The position numbers and the translations under genes were made by a program. Of a stretch of DNA of 64,000 nucleotides, positions 28,296-36,805 are shown in pieces. The notes beneath the pieces were generated by a model. It was not told where the DNA came from. It made no database searches and saw nothing but the letters and a program-made list of their open reading frames with translations. The stretch's first letter is position 1. Each line of letters begins with the position of its first letter. This DNA comes from an uncultured Sulfitobacter sp. (GTDB lineage: Bacteria; Pseudomonadota; Alphaproteobacteria; Rhodobacterales; Rhodobacteraceae). The stretch spans positions 434,001 through 498,000 of the forward strand of contig CANMXJ010000003.1 in assembly GCA_947501805.1 (NCBI GenBank), in the 5' to 3' direction.

Positions 28296-28855
28296 CGCCC
28301 CTTTTGTATGTCCTTGTCGGCGTGCTGCTAACAGCCGGATTTGTTGTTCTGCGCCGCCGCTATGCCGCGTTTTATGGTCAGAAACCAAGCGAATATGCAG
28401 GCATTGATCCGGTGTTCGATCTGCAAGAACGGCTGAATGGTCCGATGCTGTGCGAGGGGGTGATCTATGGCCCGTTGGGTCGCGTCAGCAGCACCTTCGC
28501 GGCGGATTTCAACATTAGCTGGAATGGTGCCAAGGGGATTATGGACGAGGTGTTTCGCTACAATGACGGCTCCACCCAGGTGCGTCAGTGGCAGATCAAG
28601 GTTGGCGCGCACGGAGTCTTTGATTTGCAGGCATCCGATGTGCCGGGCGGTGGACAGGGTGTGATGCGCGGCAATGCAATCCAGATGCGCTATCCGATCA
28701 AGCTGCCTGACAGTGCAGGTGGACATGTGTTGAACTGTGTAGACTGGATGTATCTAACCCCTGACGGCACGGTAATGAACCGCAGCCAGTTTCGCAAATT
28801 CGGCTTTAAGGTGGCGGAATTGATTGCAACGATCAGACCAAAAGGTGACGTATGA
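28292..28855 (+). CDS. DUF3833 domain protein
   Basis: 187 aa. An N-terminal hydrophobic helix (about residues 4-20) anchors or exports the protein, followed by the DUF3833 fold: DLQERLNGPMLCEGVIYGPLGRVSSTFAADF, IMDEVFRYNDGSTQVRQWQI and PIKLPDSAGGHVLNCVDWMYL. The function of the family is unknown. Its constant position between a transporter and an SDR in this operon points to membrane lipid metabolism. Coupled by ATGA on both sides. Confidence 0.87.
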   Translation: MTPLLYVLVGVLLTAGFVVLRRRYAAFYGQKPSEYAGIDPVFDLQERLNGPMLCEGVIYGPLGRVSSTFAADFNISWNGAKGIMDEVFRYNDGSTQVRQWQIKVGAHGVFDLQASDVPGGGQGVMRGNAIQMRYPIKLPDSAGGHVLNCVDWMYLTPDGTVMNRSQFRKFGFKVAELIATIRPKGDV

Positions 28856-29583
28856 GAACATGGCAGGGCAAGCGCTATTGGTTGGTGGGCGCTAGTGACG
28901 GATTGGGCGCGGCACTGGCACATAAGTTAAGCCGCGCGGGGGCGGAAGTAATTGTCTCTGCGCGTTCTGAGGACAAGCTGGCGGCGTTGGTCGCAGACTT
29001 ACCGGGCAAGGCCAGTTTTCAGACGATAGATGTCGCGGATAATGACAGCGTTGTCGCGGCATCGGCGGCTGTTGGTGATGTGGACGGTGTGGTGTTTCTG
29101 GCGGGTGTCTATTGGCCGTTTGGTGCAAAAAACTGGAACGCAGATCAGGCCAATGCGATGGCGGACATCAACTTTACCGGTCTCATGCGGGTGATGGGGC
29201 AGGTGGTGCCGCAGATGGTTGCGCGGGATGCAGGGCATATCGTGATCACGTCAAGCCTGACAGGATTTCGCGGTTTGCCCGGTTCAATTGGTTACACAGC
29301 GTCCAAGGCAGGCACCATGTCACTGGCGGAGTGTATGTATGCGGACCTGCGCAAGACAGGTGTCGATGTGCAGGTGGTGAACCCTGGATTCATCAAAACG
29401 CAGTTGACGGAAAAGAACGACTTTAAGATGCCGTTCCTGATGGAAGCGGATCAGGCGGCGGGCGAAGTGTTTGAACACATGGTGACGGACAAGTTCAAAA
29501 AGAGCTTTCCGTTCGGGTTTTCGCTGGTGTTCCGCCTGAGCCAGTTCTTGCCGGATTGGTTGTATTTCCGCATCTTCAGCTAA
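28852..29583 (+). CDS. Short-chain dehydrogenase/reductase (SDR) of the sigma-E operon
   Basis: 243 aa. Cofactor motif GASDGLGAALA (about residues 12-22), catalytic Ser in VITSSLTG and YxxxK in YTASK, followed by NPGFIKTQLTEKNDF. Likely reduces or oxidises a keto or hydroxy group on an unknown substrate with NAD(P). Last gene of the oxidase/DUF1365/MFS/DUF3833/SDR unit. Its end overlaps the convergent saccharopine dehydrogenase gene by eight bases, and no terminator is visible between them. Confidence 0.92.
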   Translation: MRTWQGKRYWLVGASDGLGAALAHKLSRAGAEVIVSARSEDKLAALVADLPGKASFQTIDVADNDSVVAASAAVGDVDGVVFLAGVYWPFGAKNWNADQANAMADINFTGLMRVMGQVVPQMVARDAGHIVITSSLTGFRGLPGSIGYTASKAGTMSLAECMYADLRKTGVDVQVVNPGFIKTQLTEKNDFKMPFLMEADQAAGEVFEHMVTDKFKKSFPFGFSLVFRLSQFLPDWLYFRIFS

Positions 29584-30640
29584 GCGCGTCGAGGTGGGAT
29601 TGGAACGTGGCCTTGGCCCGCGCCCAAACGCCATTTTCATCGCCGCTGAGTTCCTTAAGGGTTGGTAGCAATTGTGCTGCAAAGTCCTGCGCGCTTTCGA
29701 GAGGGAGCATGGAAGGCAGGTTGTCGATGGCGGTCACATCCAGTGGTGGGTCGTTGTGAACCCGCAGCGCTGGTGCCGCCCACGTGGTTGCACGATCATA
29801 GACGGGTACAGGATTGTAATCGCTGTCAGGATCGCAAGCGATGTCGCCTATGACGGTTAGTGCGCGCGGTTTAGTCAGCGCCGATTTCGGCACAAAGACC
29901 GGTGTGTCTGGTCCTGCTAGAATACAATTCAAAAACAGATCGTGCTGCAGGATTTCGGGAAAGGGTCCGCCGTGCGCGGTCTCTGGTATATCCCATCCTG
30001 TGACTGAAACATCTACCGCGCGGCAAAGATCGGAGGCACCGGTGCCAACACGTCCCAAAGCGCCGATGGTAAGGGCAGTTGGGCGCTCTGTTTTGCAAGC
30101 GTCGAGTTCGACCAGTAGTTCGGCTTTCAACGCATCGGCATTTGCGTAAGGTGTGATTGCGCCCGCCATCCCGCCGCGCTGTTGGGCAACCCAGCATTTC
30201 AACGCAACGGCTGCGCCTGCAAAGCCAGCCCAGTATCCAAACGCGGCAACGCGGCGGCCTGTTTCGTTGGTCAAATACTCGATGTCGAGCAAGGTGCCGC
30301 CGCCTTCGCGAAACCGCTTGAGCAGAGTTTGGCCAGAGATCTGCCCTTTGAACGCATGGCCAAACATGATGTGTGTATGGGGCAAGGGGGTGCCGTCTTC
30401 GGGCAATTCCTTGAGGCCAAATATGATCGCATCACGTGGCGCGTCGGGCCATGTGTTTGCGCCAACAATGGCGCAACCGGTTGCTGCGTAGTCATTTGTG
30501 CCGATCACGCGACTGTCGGAGGCCTCAACGGTCACGGTGAACTCTGTGTCCATAAGCGCCTTCACCCCTTCAGGCGTAATCCCGACACGGGTTTCATTGT
30601 CGCGCTGTTCGGCGCGCACCCATAGGTGCGGGGCGCTCAC
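29576..30640 (-). CDS. Saccharopine dehydrogenase (NAD+, L-lysine-forming) homologue
   Basis: 354 aa, the size of fungal LYS1. Begins LWVRAEQRDNETRVGITPEGVKALM, the AlaDH/PNT-like N-terminal domain; GYWAGFAGAAVALKCW and the Rossmann region ALTIGALGRVGTGASDLC follow, then CILAGPDTPVFV and VIGDIACDPDSDYNPVPVYDRAT. LYS1 enzymes interconvert saccharopine and lysine plus 2-oxoglutarate. The window holds no other gene of a saccharopine pathway, and this organism has dapB for lysine synthesis, so a catabolic or altered role is likely. The GTG start at 30640 overlaps the GST stop (GTGA), so it is translated after the GST. Confidence 0.88.
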   Translation of the reverse strand: MSAPHLWVRAEQRDNETRVGITPEGVKALMDTEFTVTVEASDSRVIGTNDYAATGCAIVGANTWPDAPRDAIIFGLKELPEDGTPLPHTHIMFGHAFKGQISGQTLLKRFREGGGTLLDIEYLTNETGRRVAAFGYWAGFAGAAVALKCWVAQQRGGMAGAITPYANADALKAELLVELDACKTERPTALTIGALGRVGTGASDLCRAVDVSVTGWDIPETAHGGPFPEILQHDLFLNCILAGPDTPVFVPKSALTKPRALTVIGDIACDPDSDYNPVPVYDRATTWAAPALRVHNDPPLDVTAIDNLPSMLPLESAQDFAAQLLPTLKELSGDENGVWARAKATFQSHLDALS

Positions 30641-31257
30641 AGCATGCCCTTCGCGCGCACGGCCTTGACGCTGTCACGGGCTTCCATGCGGGTCAGAAAG
30701 GCTTCTATTTTCGGAAAGTTGGCAGGGGGAACTCCGTCTCCGGCCAGCCAGCTACACACGGTAAAAAGGTAACAATCGGCAAGCGAGATCGTATCACCGA
30801 CAACAAAGTCACCGCGCAGGCAATCGGATTGAACATAGGCAGCGCAGTCTGCCATGGTTTGCGGCACTTTGGCTTTCATATCATCAAAGCTGGATTGCTC
30901 GTTTGCCCAGCGACTGCCGCGCATTTTATGCGCATGGGCGACGTGCATGGTGGACGCGAGGTAATACATGACGCCGCGCATGTGCGCCGCGTCTTCGGGG
31001 GCATCGGGGATCAGCCCGGCCTGTGGATTGCGGGCCGCAACATAGTCCAAAAGTGCGCCTGTTTCAGTGAGGACCGTGCCGCTTTCTGTAACAAGTGCGG
31101 GCACGCGACCCTTTGGGTTCAGCTTGAGATAGGCGGTGGAGGTTTGCTCTGCCTTTGCAAAATCGACCTTCACGGGTTCATAAGCCAAACCGGCTTCTTC
31201 AAGAGCCAGAGCGACGGCGATCGAGATTGTTCCGTTTGCATAAAAGAGCTTTAACAT
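30637..31257 (-). CDS. Glutathione S-transferase family protein
   Basis: 206 aa with the normal two-domain layout: thioredoxin-like N-terminal domain (LKLFYANGTISIAVALALEEAGL, LNPKGRVPALV, LTETGALLDYVA) and helical C-terminal domain (GDTISLADCYLFTVCSWL with the N-capping box Asp). The likely glutathione-activating residue is in the NGTIS loop, Ser or Thr rather than Tyr. Substrate unknown. Upstream member of a two-gene unit with the saccharopine dehydrogenase. Confidence 0.9.
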   Translation of the reverse strand: MLKLFYANGTISIAVALALEEAGLAYEPVKVDFAKAEQTSTAYLKLNPKGRVPALVTESGTVLTETGALLDYVAARNPQAGLIPDAPEDAAHMRGVMYYLASTMHVAHAHKMRGSRWANEQSSFDDMKAKVPQTMADCAAYVQSDCLRGDFVVGDTISLADCYLFTVCSWLAGDGVPPANFPKIEAFLTRMEARDSVKAVRAKGML

Positions 31258-31269
31258 GTGTCTGTCCTA

Positions 31270-31923
31270 TCAAATATGGGTTTGCGCGTTGCGCCGGTCC
31301 GACCTGTCCAGATGTGGCACTGCATTGAACAGAACGGGCGACAGGTGCCCGCCAATTGGGAACAGACGGTGCATCGAGGTGTGCATGATTGCGAGAGCGA
31401 GACGGGCCATGGCGGGAATATCCAGATGCATCGCCTGTGACATTGCCATCGAAATCAACCCGCCCGAAGTCACAACCAAGGCTGGACCATTGCCTGCTGC
31501 AATCTCGTTCAACGCATCGTTTACGCGTCCATGAAAGTGTTCCCAGGTTTCAGGCGCACCTTCTAGTTTGCCGCTGCGCCAATAGTCGAAAACCATCGGC
31601 AGATGAACGGTGAAACCACCCTGATCCAATGGGAAATCAATGCCATGCTGTTCCTGCATCAGCGTGGCCATGGTGAAATACTCAAGCTCGTTCAACCGCG
31701 CATCCCGTATCGGTTCCAGATCCGTCTGCATCCCATCGGCTGTCTCAATGTGGCGGGTCAACGTTCCCGTAAAAAGCCGTGTGTGATGTGTGTCGGTCTC
31801 GCGCAGGTGTGACCCAAGCCAACCTGCCTGAGTGTGACCCAGATCACTGAGCTTGTCATAACTCACCTCGTCCTTGGCCCCTGAATTGGCCTGACCGTGG
31901 CGGATAAGAGTGATGTGGGACAT
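31270..31923 (-). CDS. Histidine phosphatase family protein (variant second motif)
   Basis: 217 aa. The phosphoacceptor motif LIRHGQANSG is at residues 6-15 and the conserved RLNELEYFTM block at about 76. In phosphoglycerate-mutase-like enzymes the second catalytic His lies in a xxHGG motif; here the sequence is VVTSGGLISMAM, Ser in place of His. This substitution is known from a subgroup of the superfamily and may change activity. Substrate unknown. It lies 12 bases upstream of the GST start on the same strand and may be cotranscribed with it. Confidence 0.85.
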   Translation of the reverse strand: MSHITLIRHGQANSGAKDEVSYDKLSDLGHTQAGWLGSHLRETDTHHTRLFTGTLTRHIETADGMQTDLEPIRDARLNELEYFTMATLMQEQHGIDFPLDQGGFTVHLPMVFDYWRSGKLEGAPETWEHFHGRVNDALNEIAAGNGPALVVTSGGLISMAMSQAMHLDIPAMARLALAIMHTSMHRLFPIGGHLSPVLFNAVPHLDRSDRRNAQTHI

Positions 31924-32129
31924 GGGCGCTCCTGTTTGCTTGGATCATTGATAGGCCAGTGATTCAGGGGTTGGAACCGTTTGCGCAGGTATTTTTGCGT
32001 GATCCGCACGTGTTGGTACACGTCAGAAACACTGCTTGGCGTAAAATCAGGGCAGGGTGTCGGGATTGGGACTCCATTGTGCGGTCGAGAATCGCTATTA
32101 AAATCGGAACCCTTAGGAGGAGTAGGACC

Positions 32130-34898
32130 ATGGCGAACAAGATCACATTCACGCTTGACGGTGAAAAGGTTGAGGCGGACGCCGGTCTGACGATCTGGGA
32201 AGTGGCCAATGGCCGCGGTCTGATCATCCCGCATCTGTGCCACAAACCGGCACCCGGTTATCGCCCTGATGGCAACTGTCGCGCTTGTATGGTCGAGATT
32301 GAAGGCGAGCGTACACTGGCGGCCTCCTGCATCCGCGAGCCCAGTGAGGGTATGGTTGTCGTGACCAACAATGCGCGTGCGCAAAATGCGCGCAAGATGG
32401 TCGTGGAACTGCTGGCGGCGGATCAGCCGGAGCGCGACGTGGCGCATGACAAATCCAGTCACATGTATGACATGTTCGATCTGAATGGCGTCAGTGAGAG
32501 CCGCTTTCCAAAGTTGGAAGCGGGTCGTATCCCGTTGCTGGATGACAGCCATGTTGCCATGAGCGTCAATCTGGACGCCTGCATTTCCTGTGGTCTCTGT
32601 GTGCGCGCGTGTCGTGAAGTGCAGGTGAATGACGTCATCGGCATGTCGGGCCGTGGTCATGACAGCTATCCGACGTTCGACATGGCCGACCCTATGGGGG
32701 ATTCCTCATGTGTGGCGTGCGGCGAATGTGTGCAGGCTTGCCCAACCGGGGCCTTGATGCCCGCAACCGTTGTTGATGAAAACCAAGTGGGTGATAGTGC
32801 CGATTTCGACAGCGAAACAGAAAGCGTTTGCCCGTTCTGCGGGGTTGGTTGCCAGATTTCGTTGAAGGTCAAAGATAACAAAGTGAAATACGTTGAGGGG
32901 ATCAACGGACCCGCCAACGAAGGGCGTCTGTGCGTCAAGGGTCGCTTTGGTTTTGACTATATCCACCACGAGCACCGCCTGACAAAGCCGCTGATCCGAC
33001 GCGATGACGCGCCCGCAAAAGGTTTGAACGTCGATCCGGCCAACTGGCAAGAGTTCTTCCGCGAGGCCGAATGGGATGAGGCGCTGGATTTTGCGGCCAA
33101 GGGTCTGAAGGATATTGGTGGTACCGGTGTCGCGGGCTTTGGATCGGCAAAATGTACCAATGAAGAAGCATACCTGTTCCAAAAGATGATCCGTCAGGGC
33201 TTTGGCCACAATAACGTCGATCACTGTACGCGCTTGTGCCATGCGTCATCTGTTGCGGCCTTGATGGAAAATGTCGGCTCGGCGGCGGTGACTGCGACAT
33301 TCAACGAGATTGAAAACGCGGATGTGGCAATTGCCATCGGGTGTAACCCGATTGAAAACCACCCCGTTGCGGCGACCTATTTCAAACAGTTCACCAAACG
33401 TGGCGGCAAATTGATTGTGATGGACCCCCGTGGGCAAGCGCTCAAGCGGTTCTCAAGCCACATGCTGCAATTCCGCCCCGGCACAGACGTATCCATGCTG
33501 AACGCCATTATGCATGTGATCGTCGAAGAGAAACTGTACGATCAGCAATATATCGAAGCCTACACCGAAAACTGGGAAGCCGAAAAAGAGCATCTCAAGG
33601 ATTTCACCCCTGAAAAGATGGCCGAAGTGTGCGGCATTGATGCCGAGACCTTGCGCGATGTGGCGCGCACCTTTGCGGGTGCCAAAGCGGGCATGATTTT
33701 CTGGGGTATGGGTGTCTCGCAACACATTCACGGCACCGACAATTCGCGTTGCCTGATCTCGCTGGCGCTGATGACCGGCCAGGTCGGCCGCCCAGGTGCG
33801 GGCCTGCACCCGCTGCGTGGGCAGAACAACGTGCAAGGCGCATCCGATGCGGGTCTGATCCCGATGTTCCTGCCGGATTATCAGTCGGTTATGGATGATG
33901 GTGTACGCTCTGCGTTTACAGACGTTTGGAAAAGCGGTGATTTTTCGGCTGAAAAAGGCCTGACGGTGACCGAGATCATGGATGCGGTACATGATGGTAA
34001 AATCCACGGCATGTATGTGCTGGGTGAAAACCCTGCGATGTCGGACCCTGATGTGGAACACGCGCGTGATGCGCTGGCCAAGCTGGATCATTTGGTGGTG
34101 CAGGATATTTTCATCACCGAAACGGCGAACTATGCTGATGTGATCCTGCCTGCGAGCGCCTTTGCCGAAAAGGCTGGTACAGTCACAAATACCAACCGGC
34201 AGGTCCAGATGGGCCGTCCCGCGCTGCCGCCACCCGGTGACGCAAAAGAAGACTGGTGGATCGAAGTCGAACTGGCCAAACGTCTTGGCCTTGGCTGGAC
34301 CTACACGCACCCGTCCGAAGTCTTTGCCGAGATGAAACTGAACATGAAGTCGTTTGACAACATCACGTGGGAACGTCTTGAACGTGAAAACGCGGTTACC
34401 TATCCATCGTTGTCTCCCGAAGATCCGGGTCAGGCGATTGTGTTTGCAGAAGGCTTCCCGCGCCCGGATGGCCGCGCGAGATTCACGCCTGCGTCGGTTA
34501 TTGCACCTGACGATGTGCCAGATGCAGAATACCCGATGATCCTTACAACGGGTCGCCAGCTGGAGCATTGGCACACGGGTTCGATGACCCGCCGCGCCAC
34601 CGTGCTGGACGGGTTGGAGCCGGAAGCGAACTGTTCGTTGCACCCCTCGACCCTGCGCAAGCTAGGGATCGTTGCGGGCGATCATGTGCGTCTGACGACC
34701 AAGCGTGGCTCGATCGAGATCATGGCCCGCGAGGATCGTGCGGTATCACCTGACATGGTGTTCCTGCCCTTTGCTTACGTCGAAGCAGCGGCGAATATCC
34801 TGACAAATCCGGCGGTTGACCCTTATGGCAAGATCCCCGAGTTCAAATTCTCGGCGGTGAAGGTTGAAGCAGTTGGAGCGCAGATCGCGGCAGAGTAG
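32130..34898 (+). CDS. fdhA: Formate dehydrogenase alpha (molybdopterin) subunit, NAD-type
   Basis: 922 aa. Order of domains: [2Fe-2S] ferredoxin-like (C37, C50, C53, C67), two [4Fe-4S] motifs CISCGLCVRAC and CVACGECVQAC, then CPFCGVGC of the catalytic domain, Mo-ligand Cys in HCTRLCHASSV (Cys where E. coli FdhF has Sec), and the C-terminal MPT-binding domain with TTGRQLEHWHTGSMTRR. The His/Cys3 cluster motif expected between the [2Fe-2S] and ferredoxin parts is missing (AADQPERDVAHDKSS). No fdsB, fdsG, fdsC or fdsD gene is near, so the electron partner is unknown. ATG at 32130 after AGGAGGAGTAGG. Confidence 0.93.
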   Translation: MANKITFTLDGEKVEADAGLTIWEVANGRGLIIPHLCHKPAPGYRPDGNCRACMVEIEGERTLAASCIREPSEGMVVVTNNARAQNARKMVVELLAADQPERDVAHDKSSHMYDMFDLNGVSESRFPKLEAGRIPLLDDSHVAMSVNLDACISCGLCVRACREVQVNDVIGMSGRGHDSYPTFDMADPMGDSSCVACGECVQACPTGALMPATVVDENQVGDSADFDSETESVCPFCGVGCQISLKVKDNKVKYVEGINGPANEGRLCVKGRFGFDYIHHEHRLTKPLIRRDDAPAKGLNVDPANWQEFFREAEWDEALDFAAKGLKDIGGTGVAGFGSAKCTNEEAYLFQKMIRQGFGHNNVDHCTRLCHASSVAALMENVGSAAVTATFNEIENADVAIAIGCNPIENHPVAATYFKQFTKRGGKLIVMDPRGQALKRFSSHMLQFRPGTDVSMLNAIMHVIVEEKLYDQQYIEAYTENWEAEKEHLKDFTPEKMAEVCGIDAETLRDVARTFAGAKAGMIFWGMGVSQHIHGTDNSRCLISLALMTGQVGRPGAGLHPLRGQNNVQGASDAGLIPMFLPDYQSVMDDGVRSAFTDVWKSGDFSAEKGLTVTEIMDAVHDGKIHGMYVLGENPAMSDPDVEHARDALAKLDHLVVQDIFITETANYADVILPASAFAEKAGTVTNTNRQVQMGRPALPPPGDAKEDWWIEVELAKRLGLGWTYTHPSEVFAEMKLNMKSFDNITWERLERENAVTYPSLSPEDPGQAIVFAEGFPRPDGRARFTPASVIAPDDVPDAEYPMILTTGRQLEHWHTGSMTRRATVLDGLEPEANCSLHPSTLRKLGIVAGDHVRLTTKRGSIEIMAREDRAVSPDMVFLPFAYVEAAANILTNPAVDPYGKIPEFKFSAVKVEAVGAQIAAE

Positions 34899-34910
34899 CA
34901 GGGGAAAATC

Positions 34911-36107
34911 GTGCAGATTAATGCTGAACGGTTCCTGACTGACCTACATCACCTGCGCACCTTTGGTGCATCAGGCATCGGAAAAGGCGTGGTGCGCCCC
35001 GCTTACTCTGAACCTGACGTCGCAGCACGGCGATGGTTGGCGCAGCGGTTTGAGCAGGCAGGACTGCGCGTCGAAGTGGATGCGATGGGCAATTTCTTTG
35101 GTCTGGCTGAAGGGCCATCCTTGCTAATGGGGTCGCATTCGGACAGCCAACCCGAAGGGGGGTGGCTTGACGGTGCGTTGGGCGTGATTGCCGCGTTGGA
35201 AGTGGCGCGGGCCAGTCGCGAAGCGGGCGGGCCTGCGGTTTCGGTTGTATCTTTTCAGGATGAGGAAGGGCGGTTTGGTGTGACCACTGGATCGGCTGTC
35301 TGGTCCGGACATCTGACCTTGGCGGACGCGGATCAGTTGATGGATCACGCGGGCATACCCCTTTACACTGCGCGTTTGACGATGGCTGATTTGGTCACTG
35401 GGTCGATTGATCCAAGCCAGTTCACCGCCTTTGTCGAGATGCATATCGAACAGGGGCCAACGCTGGAAGCAACTGGCAACCAGATCGGTGTCGTGACGGA
35501 CATTGTCGGCATCCGCGATATGAAAATCACGTTTGAGGGACAGCAAAACCACGCAGGTACCACGCCGATGCACCTGCGCCGCGATGCGTTTCAGGCCGTG
35601 TCAGCGTTTAACGCCGAGATCAACGAGAGGTTTCGAAATGTCGTGACGCCCAGCACGGTATGGACAATCGGGCATGTCAGTTTGCATCCGAATGCCTCTT
35701 CGATTGTGCCGGGTAAGGCTGTGTTTTCAATACAATGGCGGGATGGTGATGTGACGCGTCTGGCGCGTATGGAAGAGATTATTCGCACGGTCGCCGAGGA
35801 GGTCGCGGCCGAGCATGGTATGGCACTCAGCTATGGGCCTATGTTGGGGCTGGAGCCTGTAGCGATGGACCCGCGGTTGCGCGTTGCGTTGGAGCAGGGG
35901 GCAGAGAAAGTGGCATCCGGAAACTGGTGTACACTCCCGTCAGGTGCGTTGCACGACGCCACAAATGTTTCGCGGATGATGCCGGTTGCGATGTTGTTTG
36001 TGCCGTCTATCAACGGGGTCAGCCATGCTTTTGAAGAAGATACGGATGAGGCTGATTTGGTCGCGGGCGTGCAGGTGTTGGCCCATGCCGTTGAATTGAT
36101 CGGTTAG
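34911..36107 (+). CDS. M20-type Zn-dependent amidohydrolase (N-carbamoyl amino acid / allantoate amidase-like)
   Basis: 398 aa. Metal-ligand motifs of the M20 AtzC/AllC group are all present: [19 protein letters not shown] (His, Asp), [10 protein letters not shown] (Glu), [11 protein letters not shown] (His) and [10 protein letters not shown] near the end (His); QNHAGTTPM lies in the dimerisation domain. Such enzymes split carbamoyl or ureido groups from amino acid derivatives. GTG start at 34911, 12 bases after the formate dehydrogenase stop, so the two are probably cotranscribed. If the reaction releases formyl groups the link to formate dehydrogenase would make sense, but that is inference. 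Confidence 0.88.
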   Translation: MQINAERFLTDLHHLRTFGASGIGKGVVRPAYSEPDVAARRWLAQRFEQAGLRVEVDAMGNFFGLAEGPSLLMGSHSDSQPEGGWLDGALGVIAALEVARASREAGGPAVSVVSFQDEEGRFGVTTGSAVWSGHLTLADADQLMDHAGIPLYTARLTMADLVTGSIDPSQFTAFVEMHIEQGPTLEATGNQIGVVTDIVGIRDMKITFEGQQNHAGTTPMHLRRDAFQAVSAFNAEINERFRNVVTPSTVWTIGHVSLHPNASSIVPGKAVFSIQWRDGDVTRLARMEEIIRTVAEEVAAEHGMALSYGPMLGLEPVAMDPRLRVALEQGAEKVASGNWCTLPSGALHDATNVSRMMPVAMLFVPSINGVSHAFEEDTDEADLVAGVQVLAHAVELIG

Positions 36108-36805
36108 GACCAGGTCACATCGCCGAGAAAGATGTACCCCGCGCCGTAGATCGTCTTGATCAGTTGCGGATTTTTCGGGTCTTCGCGCAGTTTGGTACGC
36201 AACCGTGAGATGCGCACATCCATTGCGCGATCAAAGGATTCTGACGCGGCTCCGCCAAGGCTTTCCTGCATTTGCGTCCGGCTGATCAACCGCTTTGGAC
36301 TTTCGAGAAACAACCGCAGCACCTCGCTTTCTGCGTGGGAGAACGCGATTTCTTCGCCATTCTCGTCACACAGGATGTAACGGTCGAAATGCGCATGCCA
36401 GCCTGCAAAATGCGCCGTATTTCCGCCGGTTGTGGTGGCTTTGGGGCTGCGCAGACGGGCGCGGATTCGGGCCACGACTTCGGCAGGGTCGAAGGGTTTG
36501 ATGATATAGTCGTCGGCCCCGAGTTCCAGACCGGTCACGCGGTCCTGTACCTGTGCACGACCCGAGATGATGATGACAACTGCACCCAGTTCAAGCGCAA
36601 GGCGATGGACCAGTGTCAGGCCGTCCGTATCGGGCAGGCTGAGGTCGACGAGACAGACATCGGGGGTGCGCTTGGCAAGTGCTGCCTCGAATGCGCGGGC
36701 GCGACCAAAGCTGAGGGTATCAAAACCGGCTTCTTCCAGTGCATCTGCCAGAAGGGTACGGATTTCGGGTTCGTCATCAAGGATCGTGACCAAGGGGCGT
36801 GTCAT
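36104..36805 (-). CDS. OmpR-family response regulator
   Basis: 233 aa. Receiver domain (about 1-115) with acidic pair D10-D11, phosphoacceptor in [12 protein letters not shown] (D53), and the conserved Lys in IIKPFDP. The C-terminal winged helix (about 135-228) shows [12 protein letters not shown] and [17 protein letters not shown]. Translationally coupled to the upstream kinase gene by ATGA (36802-36805), so the two form a dedicated pair. Convergent with the M20 hydrolase, stop codons overlapping by four bases. Target genes are not identifiable here. Confidence 0.95.
   Translation of the reverse strand: MTRPLVTILDDEPEIRTLLADALEEAGFDTLSFGRARAFEAALAKRTPDVCLVDLSLPDTDGLTLVHRLALELGAVVIIISGRAQVQDRVTGLELGADDYIIKPFDPAEVVARIRARLRSPKATTTGGNTAHFAGWHAHFDRYILCDENGEEIAFSHAESEVLRLFLESPKRLISRTQMQESLGGAASESFDRAMDVRISRLRTKLREDPKNPQLIKTIYGAGYIFLGDVTWS

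Noticed and set aside
31918..31947. Second TGATCC element upstream of the histidine phosphatase gene
   Set aside because: The hexamer 18 bases downstream is ATGTCC, which overlaps the start codon and does not resemble a -10 element.
33453..34643. 396-codon open frame on the minus strand opposite the formate dehydrogenase gene
   Set aside because: Antisense to a strongly conserved gene; sequence has the His/Arg-rich look of a shadow frame.
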